From contig NZ_CANLTQ010000007.1 of the NCBI RefSeq assembly GCF_947494025.1, positions 84,779 through 148,778 of the forward strand: a DNA stretch of 64,000 nt, written 5' to 3'. The stretch's first letter is position 1, and the number at the start of each line of letters is the position of its first letter. This stretch comes from an uncultured Jannaschia sp. (GTDB lineage Bacteria; Pseudomonadota; Alphaproteobacteria; Rhodobacterales; Rhodobacteraceae). Positions 36,682 through 46,376 of the stretch are shown here, piece by piece. The notes beneath the pieces are model-generated. The model was not told the origin of the DNA and did not search any database. It worked only from the letters and a program-made list of their open reading frames with translations. The position numbers were made by a program, and so were the translations under genes.

Positions 36682-38049
36682 TCAGCCCGCGCCGAAGACT
36701 TCACCCACCAGCGTCTGCAGATCGGGCAGCAGGCGCAGCTTCATGCCACCCGCATCCCCGGTCTTGCAGCCCTTCGGGGCCATCGCGGCGGTAAAACCAA
36801 GTTTGGCGGCTTCTTTCAACCGGTTTTCGGCCTGGGCCACCGGGCGCAGCGCCCCCGAAAGCGACAGCTCGCCGAAGATCACGGTATCGGGCGGCACGCC
36901 CGAGTCCTCCCGCGCCGACAGGAGCGCGCAGGCCACGGCGAGATCCGCCGCGGGTTCGCTCACCCGGATGCCGCCAGCCACGTTGAGGTAGACGTCGAGC
37001 CCGCCGAAGCCGATCCCGGTGCGCGCCTCCAGAACGGCCAGGATCATCGACAGCCGCCCCCCGTCCCAACCGACCACGGCACGGCGGGGCTGCGCGAGGC
37101 CAGACGGCGCGACGAGGGCCTGTATCTCCACGAGAAGCGGCCGCGTCCCCTCGATCCCGGCGAAGACGACCGAACCCGGCGCGGGGCTTTCCCGGTCGCC
37201 GAGGAACAGGGCCGAGGGATTCGCCACCTCGGCGAGCCCGCCGCCGGTCATCTCGAACACGCCGATCTCGTCGGCCGGGCCGAAGCGGTTCTTGACGGCG
37301 CGCAGGATGCGGAACTGGTGCCCGCGCTCGCCCTCGAAATAAAGAACGGTGTCCACCATGTGCTCCACCACGCGGGGGCCCGCGATCTGCCCTTCCTTGG
37401 TGACGTGACCCACGAGGATGACGGAGGTGCCGCGCCGCTTGGCGAAGGTGGTGAGTTCGTGCGCGCTGGCGCGGACCTGCGCGACCGATCCCGGCGCGCT
37501 CTCGACCGTGTCCACCCACATCGTCTGGATCGAGTCGATCACGACGAGGTCGGGCGCCTCCGCCTCGAGCGTGGTGATCACGTCGCGCAGGTTCGTCTCC
37601 GCCGCGAGCCGGACGGCCGAGCGGCCGAGGCCCAGCCGCTGCGCACGCATCCGCACCTGCGCCGTCGCCTCCTCGCCCGAGACGTAGACGACCTTGTGGC
37701 CGGCCCCCGCGAAGGCCGCGGCGGCCTGCAGGAGCAGGGTGGATTTGCCGATCCCCGGATCGCCGCCCACCAGCGTGGCGGACGCGGGGACGAGCCCGCC
37801 GCCCAGCACCCGGTCGAGCTCGTCCATGCCCGACAGCGTGCGCGGCGGCGGCGTCTCCTCCGTGGCGAGATCGGTCAGCGCCATGCGCCGCCCCTTCGCT
37901 CCGCCGAGCGCGCGCTTCGACGGGCCGGAGGCGAGGGGCACCTCCTCCTGGATGGTGTTCCACGCGCCGCAGGCATCGCAACGCCCGGTCCATTTCTTGT
38001 GGACGGCGCCGCATTCGGAACAGACGAATTGGGTGACGGGTTTGGCCAT
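36682..38049 (-). CDS. radA: DNA repair ATPase RadA
   Basis: RecA-like helicase acting on recombination intermediates. 455 residues, in the usual three parts: a C4 zinc finger (Cys 10, 13, 24, 27 in CSECGAVHKKWTGRCDACG), the ATPase core with Walker A GGDPGIGKST (95-104) and the RadA-specific KNRFG motif, and a C-terminal Lon-like domain (LDVYLNVAGGIRVSEPAADLAVA). The ATG at 38049 is clear. cvpA follows 32 bases downstream. Confidence 0.97.
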   Translation of the reverse strand: MAKPVTQFVCSECGAVHKKWTGRCDACGAWNTIQEEVPLASGPSKRALGGAKGRRMALTDLATEETPPPRTLSGMDELDRVLGGGLVPASATLVGGDPGIGKSTLLLQAAAAFAGAGHKVVYVSGEEATAQVRMRAQRLGLGRSAVRLAAETNLRDVITTLEAEAPDLVVIDSIQTMWVDTVESAPGSVAQVRASAHELTTFAKRRGTSVILVGHVTKEGQIAGPRVVEHMVDTVLYFEGERGHQFRILRAVKNRFGPADEIGVFEMTGGGLAEVANPSALFLGDRESPAPGSVVFAGIEGTRPLLVEIQALVAPSGLAQPRRAVVGWDGGRLSMILAVLEARTGIGFGGLDVYLNVAGGIRVSEPAADLAVACALLSAREDSGVPPDTVIFGELSLSGALRPVAQAENRLKEAAKLGFTAAMAPKGCKTGDAGGMKLRLLPDLQTLVGEVFGAG

Positions 38050-38162
38050 GTTCCCGATTTGGTCACGTTTGCCCCGGAGGGCAAGGCGTCAGGCGCCGGA
38101 GCCGGGCAGATACGAGACGGACCTCGCCGAGGCAGGGCCCGTGTTCCGAACGGGCTTGTCCG

Positions 38163-38510
38163 TCACGCAGCCGTGCGACGGCGCACGGAGCCCAGGACGC
38201 CCGGGCCGGCCGGAAGCGGCACGGGGGACGGGTCCGACCCGACCTAGATGCTGGACACGTCGAAGGCTCGCGACCGGGAGAGGGTTGTCGTGTCGACGAA
38301 GCGCGGCGTGTCGTGGATGCCGTCGAGGGCGAACGCGAAGCCCTCGCCCTGCGCTCCCACGCTGGCGATTGCGGTGAGCGTCTCGAAAAGGCCGTTGCAA
38401 CCCCCGGAGATCGTGCCTGGATAGACGACGACGTCGTTGACCGTAACTTTCACCACGACGAGCCCGCCGGTGAAGGGCTGGCCGAAGCCGGCAAACGTGC
38501 CGTCCGTTCC
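38163..38510 (-). pseudogene. Decayed VPLPA-CTERM protein gene with an in-frame stop
   Basis: Between radA and the next gene the minus strand holds a coding-like frame without a good start: GTDGTFAGFGQPF, then VKVTVNDVVVYPGTISGGCNG, ending ...SRAFDVSSI at a TAG (38244-38246). Reading past that TAG in the same frame gives VGSDPSP and then VPLPAGPGVLGSVRRRTAA before a TGA at 38163-38165. That is a VPLPA-CTERM end with most of the hydrophobic helix missing. I read it as the relic of an exosortase-target gene: 5' end lost, stop mutation before the sorting signal. A GTG at 38456 could start a 70-residue piece. The 38050-38162 bases hold nothing else visible. Confidence 0.55.
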
Positions 38511-38535
38511 CCGGCGGGGGAAACGCGCGGCGCGT

Positions 38536-39324
38536 TCATTCCGCCGGTGTCGCCGCCGTATCCCGACCCGGGTCGCGGCGGTTGCGGGGCAAGCCGATGA
38601 CCTTGCGCTTGCGGTCCGGCCCCGTCAGCCCGAGCGAGTCGGTGATCTCGCCCAGATCCCGGCGCAGACGGTCGAGCTGTTGCTCGGCCAGCGCCTCCTC
38701 GATATCGACGGCGTGGGTCCACCGCTTGATCTCGGCCACGTTGACCTGCGCCAAGACGATCCGCTGGCGGTATTCCTCGACCTCGTGCTGGCGCTGCCGA
38801 AGGAACTCGCGCGCGCGCTCGACCTTTTCGCGACCGTAGACCTGCGCGAGGTCGCGGCTTTCCACCGACATCTGCGCGGCGACCTGAAGCACGTCGGGCT
38901 CGAGCTCGGCGAGATCGGGATGGGCGCGCATCCATTCGATCCGGTCGCGCATCGCGTCGAACTCCCGGCTCAGCCCGAACGCGCCCTCGCGGTCGGCGGC
39001 GTGAACCAGGGCGTAGGCGCGGGTCACGTCGTCCATCGACATCCTGAAGTCGCGGTTCGTAAGCTCCAGCCGCCGCACGCGTCCGACCGAGGGCAGGTAG
39101 CCCAGCAGCACGAGGACGAAGCCGGTCAGCGCGATCTGCACGAACATGCCGGCCCGTGGCACGGGCGTGCCGCCCACCGAAAGGGCGAGCTCGGGCCACG
39201 GCAGGAGCCCCGCCGCCGCACCGGCGGTGAGGACCGACAGGCCAAGAGCCGTGGCGACGAGCAGGGCCGTCGTGACCTGCTGCAGGAGGCTCGTCGCGAG
39301 GTCGAGCGAACGGGGCGGGATCAT
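38536..39324 (-). CDS. Membrane-anchored coiled-coil protein, conserved in Rhodobacteraceae
   Basis: 262 residues. Two membrane helices at about 14-45 (VTTALLVATALGLSVLTAGAAAGLL) and 60-78 (MFVQIALTGFVLVLLGYL), then a long charged helical region: FRMSMDDVTRAYALVHAADREG, REFDAMRDRIEWMRAHPDLAELEPDVLQVAAQMS, EKVERAREFLRQRQHEVEEYRQRI. Homologues near alr are often labelled 'DNA repair protein' on thin evidence. No enzyme motif is seen. The ATG at 39324 starts it. An AT-rich stretch in the 140 bases upstream (around 39450) could hold its promoter. Confidence 0.78.
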   Translation of the reverse strand: MIPPRSLDLATSLLQQVTTALLVATALGLSVLTAGAAAGLLPWPELALSVGGTPVPRAGMFVQIALTGFVLVLLGYLPSVGRVRRLELTNRDFRMSMDDVTRAYALVHAADREGAFGLSREFDAMRDRIEWMRAHPDLAELEPDVLQVAAQMSVESRDLAQVYGREKVERAREFLRQRQHEVEEYRQRIVLAQVNVAEIKRWTHAVDIEEALAEQQLDRLRRDLGEITDSLGLTGPDRKRKVIGLPRNRRDPGRDTAATPAE

Positions 39325-39464
39325 GCGCGGGCGTCCTTCCGGCCGGAGGGACGAAGCGGCCGCGGGATGCGGGGCGTGGCGGGACAGGGATCGGCGAACA
39401 TGGCACGTGCTCCGGGCAAAGCGTGATCTGCCGGAAGTAGACGTGCACAATTGTTTATATAGCG

Positions 39465-40520
39465 CTAACCGATCGGGCGCAGGCCGCGGTATTTGCGCTC
39501 GTATCGCGCGCCGAGCGCGGTCAGCATCTCGTAGCCGATCGTTCCCGCCGCCCCGGCGAGCCCGTCCACGCCCCGATGCGCGTCGAGCAGAGTCAGACGG
39601 TCCGGATCGGCGTCGAGATGGCCGATATCGATCGTGAGCGTGTCCATCGACACCCGTCCGACGACCGGGCAGGGCACGGGGCCGGCCATGACCTCGAGGC
39701 CCGGCTGCAGCGCCCGCAATAGTCCGTCGCCATAGCCCCCCGCGACCGTGGCGATCCGCGTCGGCGCGGGCGCGGTCCAGGCGGCGTTGTAGCCCACGCT
39801 TTCGCCCGCCTCGACGTCGAAGCAGGCGATCACCGGCAGGTCGAGCGCCACGACCGGTTCGGCCCGGGCGAAGGGAAGCCCGCCGTAAAGGCCGATCCCC
39901 GGCCGCGTCATGTCGAAATGGTAGTCCGGACCGAGAAGCGTGCCGCCGGTCGCGGCGAGGCTGCGCGGCACGTCGATCCCGTCGGTCATCTCGTGGAAGC
40001 GCGCAAGCTGCGCCGCATTGCGCGTGCAATCCGGATCCTCGGCGTCGGAAAGATGCGACATGACGAGGACCGGGCCGGCGGCGAGCGTGATCTCGGCCAC
40101 CGCGGCCCATTCCGCCATCTTCAGTCCGAGCCGGTTCATGCCGGTGTCGAGTTGGATCCCGAAGGGATGCCGCGGCAGCGACTCGAGATGCCGGGTCAGC
40201 TGCGCGATCGAGGACAGCATCGGCACGAGGCCGGCGTTCCCGATCGTGGCCGTGTCGCCCGCCATGTGGCCATAGAAGACGTGGATCCGGGGCTCCGGCC
40301 CGAGGGCGCGGCGCAGATCCAGCCCCTCGGCGGCACTCGCCGTGAAATAGGCGCGGCACCCCGCCTCGGAAAGCCGCCGCGCCACCTGCGTCAGCCCGAG
40401 CCCGTAGCCGTCCGCCTTGACGCAGGCCCCGGTCTCGCAGGTCGCTCCGGACATCGCGTCGAGCGCGCGCCAGTTCGCGGCGATCGCCTCGAGATCGATA
40501 TGGAGTGTTCCGGTGGCCAT
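39465..40520 (-). CDS. alr: Alanine racemase
   Basis: PLP enzyme that makes D-alanine for peptidoglycan. 351 residues. The PLP lysine lies in ACVKADGYGLG (Lys 35); the second-domain active site is seen around ESVGYNAAW, and VVGRVSMDTLTIDIGH is the usual motif. The ATG at 40520 is favoured over one at 40559, which adds 13 proline-rich residues. It lies downstream of dnaB on the same strand, 45 bases away, and likely shares its transcript. Confidence 0.95.
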   Translation of the reverse strand: MATGTLHIDLEAIAANWRALDAMSGATCETGACVKADGYGLGLTQVARRLSEAGCRAYFTASAAEGLDLRRALGPEPRIHVFYGHMAGDTATIGNAGLVPMLSSIAQLTRHLESLPRHPFGIQLDTGMNRLGLKMAEWAAVAEITLAAGPVLVMSHLSDAEDPDCTRNAAQLARFHEMTDGIDVPRSLAATGGTLLGPDYHFDMTRPGIGLYGGLPFARAEPVVALDLPVIACFDVEAGESVGYNAAWTAPAPTRIATVAGGYGDGLLRALQPGLEVMAGPVPCPVVGRVSMDTLTIDIGHLDADPDRLTLLDAHRGVDGLAGAAGTIGYEMLTALGARYERKYRGLRPIG

Positions 40521-40565
40521 GTCGGGGCCCTGATGCGGTCGGAGGGCGGGGGGCGTCAAGCGCCG

Positions 40566-42047
40566 TCAGCCACGTTCCTGCCAGGGCCGGGCGAGGTCGG
40601 AGAAGCGGGTGAAGCGGCCCTCGAAGGCAAGCTCGACCGTGCCGATGGGGCCGTGGCGCTGTTTGCCGATGACGACCTCGGCCTTGCCGTGCACCGCCTC
40701 CATCGCGGCCTGCCATTCGGCCATCTTGTCGAGCTGGTGGTCACCCGGCTTTTCGCGTTCCTTGTAGTATTCCTCGCGGTAGACGAACATCACCACGTCG
40801 GCGTCCTGCTCGATCGAGCCGGATTCCCGCAGGTCCGAAAGCTGCGGGCGCTTGTCCTCGCGGCTTTCCACCTGGCGGGAGAGCTGGGAAAGCGCGATGA
40901 CGGGGATGTCGAGCTCCTTGGCGATGGCCTTCAGGCCCTGCGTGATCGCGGAGACCTCGTTCACCCGGTTGTCGCCGCTGCCCGGCGCGCGGACGAGCTG
41001 CAGGTAGTCCACGATCAGGAGGTCGAGCCCGTGGACCCGCTTCTGCCGCCGGGCGCGGGCGGCCAGCTGCGCGATGGGCAGGGCGGGCGTGTCGTCGATA
41101 TAGAGCGGGCATTTCTCCAGCGCTTTGGCCGCCTCGACGAAGCGGCGGAACTCGGCCTCGGTCATGTCGCCCTTGCGGATCTGCTCGCTGGGCACCTCCG
41201 CAGCTTCCGAGAGCACACGCGCGGCAAGCTGCTCGGCGGACATCTCGAGCGAGTAGAAGCCCACCACGCCCCCCTCGGCGGCACCGTCGCGCCCGTCATA
41301 GGTCTTGCCCTCGCGGAACGCCTTGGCGACGTTGAAGGCGATGTTTGTGGCGAGCGAGGTCTTCCCCATGGAGGGACGCCCGGCGAGGATCAGCAGGTCC
41401 GAGCGGTGCAGCCCGCCGAGCTTGCGGTCGAGATCGACGAGCCCCGTGGAGATGCCGGCCAGCCCGCCGTCGCGCTGATAGGCGGCGTTGGCCACGTCCA
41501 CCGCCTGGCGGATGGCCGACAGGAAGGACTGGAAGCCCGACTCGGTCTTGCCCTGTTCGGCCAGCGCGTAGAGCTTCGCCTCGGCCGCGACGATCTGGTC
41601 GGTGGGCTCCAGCTCCACGTTCACGTCGCTCGCCTGCGCGGCGATGTCGTGGCCGAGGGCCATCAGCTCCCGCCGGATGGCGAGGTCGTAGATCATCTGC
41701 GCGTAGTCCTTCACCGCGTATGCGGCGACGGCGGAGGCGGCGAGCGTGACGAGGTAGGACGGGCCGCCCAGGGCCTTCAGCCCCTCGTCGTGTTCGAGAA
41801 AGGTCTTGAGCGTGACCGGCGAGGCGAGCGCCCGCTTCTGGATCTGCGCCGCGCAGATCTCGAAGATGCGGGCATGGACGGGGTCGTAGAAATGCTCCCG
41901 CCGCACGACGGAGGCGGCACGGTCGTAGAGGTCGTTGTCCGACAGGAGCGCGCCCAGAAGCTGCTGCTCGGCCTCGATATTATGGGGCAGCTGCGGCGTG
42001 GCCTCGCCGGCCGGTCCGACCTGATCCATGCGAATGAACGTGTTCAT
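40566..42047 (-). CDS. dnaB: Replicative DNA helicase DnaB
   Basis: Hexameric 5'-3' helicase of the replication fork. 493 residues from the ATG at 42047; an upstream ATG at 42110 would add 21 unlikely residues. The N-terminal domain (PHNIEAEQQLLGALL) is followed by a linker helix and then the RecA-like core with Walker A GRPSMGKT (223-230), the Walker B-type LLIVDYLQL, SQLSRQVE and ADVVMFVYREEYY. No intein is present. alr follows it. Confidence 0.97.
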   Translation of the reverse strand: MNTFIRMDQVGPAGEATPQLPHNIEAEQQLLGALLSDNDLYDRAASVVRREHFYDPVHARIFEICAAQIQKRALASPVTLKTFLEHDEGLKALGGPSYLVTLAASAVAAYAVKDYAQMIYDLAIRRELMALGHDIAAQASDVNVELEPTDQIVAAEAKLYALAEQGKTESGFQSFLSAIRQAVDVANAAYQRDGGLAGISTGLVDLDRKLGGLHRSDLLILAGRPSMGKTSLATNIAFNVAKAFREGKTYDGRDGAAEGGVVGFYSLEMSAEQLAARVLSEAAEVPSEQIRKGDMTEAEFRRFVEAAKALEKCPLYIDDTPALPIAQLAARARRQKRVHGLDLLIVDYLQLVRAPGSGDNRVNEVSAITQGLKAIAKELDIPVIALSQLSRQVESREDKRPQLSDLRESGSIEQDADVVMFVYREEYYKEREKPGDHQLDKMAEWQAAMEAVHGKAEVVIGKQRHGPIGTVELAFEGRFTRFSDLARPWQERG

Positions 42048-42183
42048 CTCTGCCCCGCTGCCCGTTTCTGCCCGTTTGCGCGTCATACGCCTCGGGTCGC
42101 GGTCAAACAACGGGGGCGGCCTGTGGAAATCTCGCCGCGCGCGAAGGTCGCATCGGAACCCATTGACATCGCATCGGCGGGTT

Positions 42184-42861
42184 TCAGCCTTTCCGCGCGT
42201 CCTGCCACGCGCGGGGATCGTGCAGGAAATCCTCGACGCCGGCCAGCGTTTCCGCGTCGAAATGCCCCTGCGCCCTGGCTTCGGCCAGCACGTCCCACCA
42301 GGTGCACAAGCTGTGCAGCGCGACGCCGTGATCGCCGAGCGTGCGGGTGATCTCGGGAAAGATGCCGTAGCTGAAGATCACCGCCGTATGCGCGCAGGTG
42401 GCGCCCGTCTCGCGGATCGCGTCCACGAAGGAAAGCTTGGAGCCGCCATCCGTGGTCATGTCTTCCACCAGCAGCACCCGCTCCCCCGCCGCCATGTTTC
42501 CCTCGATCCGGGCGTTGCGGCCGTAGCCCTTGGGCTTCTTGCGCACGTAGCTCATCGGCAGGGCCAGCCGCTCGGCCATGAACGCGGCGAAGGGGATGCC
42601 CGCCGTCTCGCCGCCGGCGACGTTGTCGAACGCCTCGAACCCCGCCTCGCGCATCACGGTGACGGCGAGGAAGTCCATCAGCGTCGCGCGGAGCCGGGGA
42701 TAGGAGATCAGCTTGCGGCAATCGATATAGGTCGGGGAGGGCAGGCCGGAGGCGAGCGTGAAGGGCGCGCGCGCGTTGAAATGCACGGCCCGCACCTCGA
42801 GAAGGGCACGGGCGGCGAGGCGGGCGATCTCCTCCGCGGGGGGGTGGCTGGTGGGAATCAT
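42184..42861 (-). CDS. pyrE: Orotate phosphoribosyltransferase
   Basis: Joins orotate to PRPP to give OMP in pyrimidine synthesis. 225 residues. The PRPP-binding motif is [28 protein letters not shown] and [10 protein letters not shown], which holds substrate lysines, are also seen. This is the longer alphaproteobacterial form with a C-terminal extension (FHDPRAW end). It lies 80 bases downstream of pyrC on the same strand, so the two are probably an operon. Confidence 0.94.
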   Translation of the reverse strand: MIPTSHPPAEEIARLAARALLEVRAVHFNARAPFTLASGLPSPTYIDCRKLISYPRLRATLMDFLAVTVMREAGFEAFDNVAGGETAGIPFAAFMAERLALPMSYVRKKPKGYGRNARIEGNMAAGERVLLVEDMTTDGGSKLSFVDAIRETGATCAHTAVIFSYGIFPEITRTLGDHGVALHSLCTWWDVLAEARAQGHFDAETLAGVEDFLHDPRAWQDARKG

Positions 42862-42941
42862 CGGCGGCCTCCTCGGTTTCCGCAGGGGGGATAACGTTTC
42901 CTAAATACGGTTCACGTCCTGTTCACCCGGTCAACGATCCG

Positions 42942-43970
42942 TCAACCTTCGCGCGCCTCGACCCGCCAGCGGAGCGGCCAGCCGGGATCGAAGAGCGTCA
43001 CCTGATGGCCGTGCCCCGCGATCCGTTCGGGCCAGGCCGCCGGCTCGCCCCGGACCAGCGTCACCGTGTCCTCGTTCGGCGCGAGCCCGTAATGCGCGGG
43101 GCCGTTGAGCGCGGCGAAGGCCTCCATCCGGTCGAGCGCGTCCTCCTCCTCGAAGACCTGCGCGTAGAGGGGCAGGGCGTGGGGCGCGGTGAAGCACCCG
43201 GCGGCGCAACAGCCGGCTTCCTTGGCGTGCAGCGGATGCGGCGCGGAATCGGTGCCGAGGAAGAACGATCCCGGCCCGGAGGTCGCGGCGGCGCGGAGCG
43301 CCTCCTGATGCGTCCGCCGCTTCAGGATCGGCAGGCAGTAGAAATGCGGCCGCATCCCGCCTGCGAGCATGTCGTTGCGATTCGAGGCGAGGTGCTGCGC
43401 GGTGATCGTGGCGCCGACGCCCGGATGCGCGCGCACCCACTCCACCGCGTCCTTCGTGGTGACGTGTTCGAGCGTCAGCTTCAGCCCCGGATGCGCGGCG
43501 CGCAGCGGCGTCAGCACGCGGTCGAGGAACGCGGCCTCCCGGTCGAAGATGTCGACCGACGCCTCCGTCACCTCGCCGTGGAGGCAGAGCGGCACGCCGG
43601 CTTCCTCCATCGCGGCGAGGACGGGGCGCACGGCTTCGATGTCGCGCACGCCCGAGGCGGAGTTCGTCGTGGCCCCGGCGGGGTAGAGCTTCACCGCGTG
43701 GATCACGCCCTCCGCGTGGGCGCGCACCAGATCGGCCGGATCGGTTCCCTCCGTCAGGTAGAGCGTCATCAACGGCCGCGCGAACCCCGCCGCGACGATC
43801 CGGTCGCGATAGGCGCGGGCGTCGTCGCCGGTCGCCACGGGCGGCACGAGGTTCGGCATGATGACGGCGCGGCCGAAATCGCGGCTTTCGGGGGCGACGA
43901 GGCGCAGCATGTCGCCGTCGCGCAGGTGCAGGTGCCAGTCGTCGGGGCGGCGGATCGTGAGGCGTTCCAT
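42942..43970 (-). CDS. pyrC: Dihydroorotase, class II
   Basis: Closes the dihydroorotate ring from carbamoyl-aspartate. 342 residues. Metal-binding histidines are in DWHLHLRDGD (His 13 and His 15), and the carbamylated lysine is in AVKLYPAGATTNS. LEHVTTKDA, then STITAQHL-type residues (GATITAQHLASNRND) and GTDSAPH, supply the rest of the zinc site. It is upstream of pyrE. The 135 bases to the divergent small gene hold both promoters. Confidence 0.96.
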   Translation of the reverse strand: MERLTIRRPDDWHLHLRDGDMLRLVAPESRDFGRAVIMPNLVPPVATGDDARAYRDRIVAAGFARPLMTLYLTEGTDPADLVRAHAEGVIHAVKLYPAGATTNSASGVRDIEAVRPVLAAMEEAGVPLCLHGEVTEASVDIFDREAAFLDRVLTPLRAAHPGLKLTLEHVTTKDAVEWVRAHPGVGATITAQHLASNRNDMLAGGMRPHFYCLPILKRRTHQEALRAAATSGPGSFFLGTDSAPHPLHAKEAGCCAAGCFTAPHALPLYAQVFEEEDALDRMEAFAALNGPAHYGLAPNEDTVTLVRGEPAAWPERIAGHGHQVTLFDPGWPLRWRVEAREG

Positions 43971-44105
43971 GGCGGAGAGAGGTATCGGGGCCGCGTCCGC
44001 TTGACCAGAGCCCGCGCGTTGAACCGGATGCTGCGCCGCAGCGTTCCTCTTGTCGCGGGGCGCGCGATCGCCTTGAGTGCCCGAACCGACGGTTGGAGAG
44101 AGAGA

Positions 44106-44387
44106 ATGATGGAATTGATGCGCCTGCAGATGCGGACCGCCCAGATGCTGATCGAGGCGCAGACCGTGATCGGGCTCCGAATGATGGGCATGGCCGGTGT
44201 CATGACCGCCGCGCCCGGCGAGAATACCCGCATGGTGACCGAGAAGCAGACCGCCTTCGCCCAGTCCGGGATCGCGGCGATGGGCGCGCTCATGGCGGGC
44301 AAGACCCCGGCGCAGGCCTATGGCCTGGCGCTGACGCCCATCGGGCAGGCGACGCGCGCCAATTCACGCCGCCTGTCGCGCCGCTGA
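44106..44387 (+). CDS. Small conserved helical protein (misnamed 'antifreeze protein' in relatives)
   Basis: 93 residues, methionine- and alanine-rich, helical: MMELMRLQMRTAQMLIEAQTVIGLRMMGMAGVM, then ENTRMVTEKQTAFAQSG and a basic end NSRRLSRR. I recall similar short Rhodobacteraceae proteins, often given the unjustified label 'antifreeze protein'. The look, with amphipathic helices and an MVTEKQ turn, is phasin-like, but that is only a resemblance. GGAGAGAGAG precedes the ATG at 44106; ATG at 44109 would also work. Confidence 0.7.
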   Translation: MMELMRLQMRTAQMLIEAQTVIGLRMMGMAGVMTAAPGENTRMVTEKQTAFAQSGIAAMGALMAGKTPAQAYGLALTPIGQATRANSRRLSRR

Positions 44388-44467
44388 CGGCGTTCGCCCG
44401 ACCGGCGGCTTGACAGAACGGCCGGCCCGCCCCCAGCCTGCCTCAACTGAATGGGAGGGGGCGTGCC

Positions 44468-45298
44468 ATGTGCGACATCTGCGTGATGAACCGGGTCCGG
44501 GAGCGGATGCTCGCCGAGCGGGGGCCGAGCCGCCGCGACCTGATGCGCGGCGCGCTTGCCGTGGGCGCGGCGGGCCTCGCCACCGGGGCGATGACCGCTC
44601 CGGCCCGCGCGCAGGCCGGGATCGCCGTCCATGACATGACCCACACCCTGTCGGAGGACTTTCCGACCTTTCCCGGCGTGCCGGGCTTCGCGATGACGAA
44701 GAAGTACGACTTCGCCGCCGACGGCTACAACCTCTACGATCTGACCATCGACGAGCATACCGGCACCCATATCGACGCGCCGCTGCATTTCTCCGAGGAC
44801 GGCCAGTCGGTGGACGAGTTGCCGGTGGCGAGCCTCGTATGCCCGCTCTGCGTGATCGACATCCGGGAGAAGGCGGCGGCGGATCCGGACGCGCAGGTCA
44901 CGCCGGACGATCTCGAAGCCTGGATCGCGGCCAACGGCGAGTTTCCCGACCGCGCCTGCGTGGCGATGCTGTCGGGCTGGGCGGAGAAGGTCGACGGCGA
45001 CGGCTTCCGCAACGCCGATGCCGACGGGGTGATGCATTTCCCTGGCTTCCACCCGGAGGCGACGGACATGCTGCTGCAAAGCCTCGCCGGGGCGATCGCG
45101 GTGGATACGCTGTCGCTCGATCACGGGCCGTCGCAGGATTTCGCGACGCACTACGCCTGGCTTCCCGCCGGGCGCTACGGGATCGAATGCGTGGCCGGGC
45201 TCGACGCCGTGCCGGCCGCCGGCGCCACCCTCGTCGTCGGGGCGCCCAAGCACCGCCGTGGCACCGGCGGGCCGGCGCGCATCTTCGCGATGGTCTGA
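44468..45298 (+). CDS. Exported cyclase-family hydrolase (kynurenine formamidase-like)
   Basis: 276 residues. The N terminus carries a twin-arginine-type leader (SRRDLMRGALAVGAAGLATGAMTAPARAQ), so it should be exported folded. The mature part has the cyclase/KynB-type metal motif HTGTHIDAPLHF and ends with GIECVAGLDAVPAAG. Metal-dependent amide or lactone hydrolysis is the family activity; the substrate is not shown by context. Another short cysteine pair (MCDIC) lies at the very start, ahead of the leader, which is odd. It follows the 93-residue gene by 80 bases. Confidence 0.87.
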   Translation: MCDICVMNRVRERMLAERGPSRRDLMRGALAVGAAGLATGAMTAPARAQAGIAVHDMTHTLSEDFPTFPGVPGFAMTKKYDFAADGYNLYDLTIDEHTGTHIDAPLHFSEDGQSVDELPVASLVCPLCVIDIREKAAADPDAQVTPDDLEAWIAANGEFPDRACVAMLSGWAEKVDGDGFRNADADGVMHFPGFHPEATDMLLQSLAGAIAVDTLSLDHGPSQDFATHYAWLPAGRYGIECVAGLDAVPAAGATLVVGAPKHRRGTGGPARIFAMV

Positions 45299-45552
45299 GG
45301 AACGCGGCCCGTGGCGCGGGTCGCGTTCACCCATCGCTACATCGTGCCGCCCGGGGCGATCCGGGGGATCGCGACGGATTGCGACCCGGTGGCCCAGTTC
45401 TGCGCTTCGAAGATCTGCCCGACGGGCAGGTCCGCGCGATGGGGGCACGACCTCCACGTCCTGTTCGACGGGGGCGGGAGATCGCCACCGGCATCGCGGC
45501 CGCACGCGGCGTCCGCAGGGCGAACCCGTGCCGGGGGGACTGGCGTCCGCGA

Positions 45553-46335
45553 TCAGGCGGCCCTGGTGAAAAGCCGCTCGAAATTCGCCTCCGTCGCGGC
45601 GGCGAAATCGGCGTAGTCCATGCCGAACACCTCCGCGCCCTTTCGCGCCGTATGGGCGGCGAAGGCCGGTTCGTTGCGCTTTCCCCGGTGCGGCGGCGGC
45701 GCCAGATAGGGCGCGTCCGTCTCCACGAGGATGCGCTCGAGCGGGGCGGCCGCGAAGATGTCGCGCAGTTCGCCCGACCGCGGAAAGGCCGCGATCCCCG
45801 ACATCGAGAGGTAGAAGCCCAGATCGAGCGCGGCCTCGGCCAGCGCGCGACCGGAGCTGAAGCAATGCATGACGCAAGAATAGGGCCCGGCCCGATGTTC
45901 CTCGCCCAGGATGCGCGCCATGTCGTCGTCGGCGTCCCGCGCATGGACGATGAGGGGCAGGCCGGTCCGCCGCGCCGCTTCGACGTGGATGCGCAGGCTT
46001 TCCTGCTGCACGGCCATGGTGTCGGCGGTATAGTGGTAGTCGAGCCCGGTCTCCCCGATCCCCACCATCCGGGGATGCTCGGCCAGCGCGCAGAGCTCCT
46101 CGACCGAGGCCATCGGCTCCTCCGCGGCGCTCATCGGGTGGGTGCCGGCGGCCCAGAACACGCCCTCGAGCGTTTCCGACAGGGCGCGGATCGCGGGCGC
46201 CGCGCGCAGCCTGGTGCAGATCGTGACCATCCGGTGCACCCCGGCCCCGGCGGCGCGGGCGCGGATCGCGGGCAGCTCATCGGCGAATTGCGGGAAGTCG
46301 AGATGACAGTGGCTGTCGGTGATGCGAGGCTCCAT
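45553..46335 (-). CDS. tatD: TatD family metal-dependent deoxyribonuclease
   Basis: 260 residues. The TIM-barrel metal site is seen at DSHCHLD (His 9 and His 11), the glutamate in GIGETGLDYHY, HARDADDD, HCFSSG and ETDAPYLAPPPHRG. Family members are 3'-5' exonucleases linked with DNA quality control. It is the last gene of a likely dac-tmk-holB-tatD group; it follows holB by 41 bases. The 254 bases beyond its end to the convergent cyclase gene show no gene. Confidence 0.94.
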   Translation of the reverse strand: MEPRITDSHCHLDFPQFADELPAIRARAAGAGVHRMVTICTRLRAAPAIRALSETLEGVFWAAGTHPMSAAEEPMASVEELCALAEHPRMVGIGETGLDYHYTADTMAVQQESLRIHVEAARRTGLPLIVHARDADDDMARILGEEHRAGPYSCVMHCFSSGRALAEAALDLGFYLSMSGIAAFPRSGELRDIFAAAPLERILVETDAPYLAPPPHRGKRNEPAFAAHTARKGAEVFGMDYADFAAATEANFERLFTRAA

Positions 46336-46376
46336 GCCGCGCGGGGTAGCGGGCGGGACCAGGGCGCGCAAGCCGA

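Noticed and set aside
45311..45616. 101-codon GTG frame between the cyclase and tatD genes
   Set aside because: No recognisable content and it overlaps the end of tatD; probably chance.
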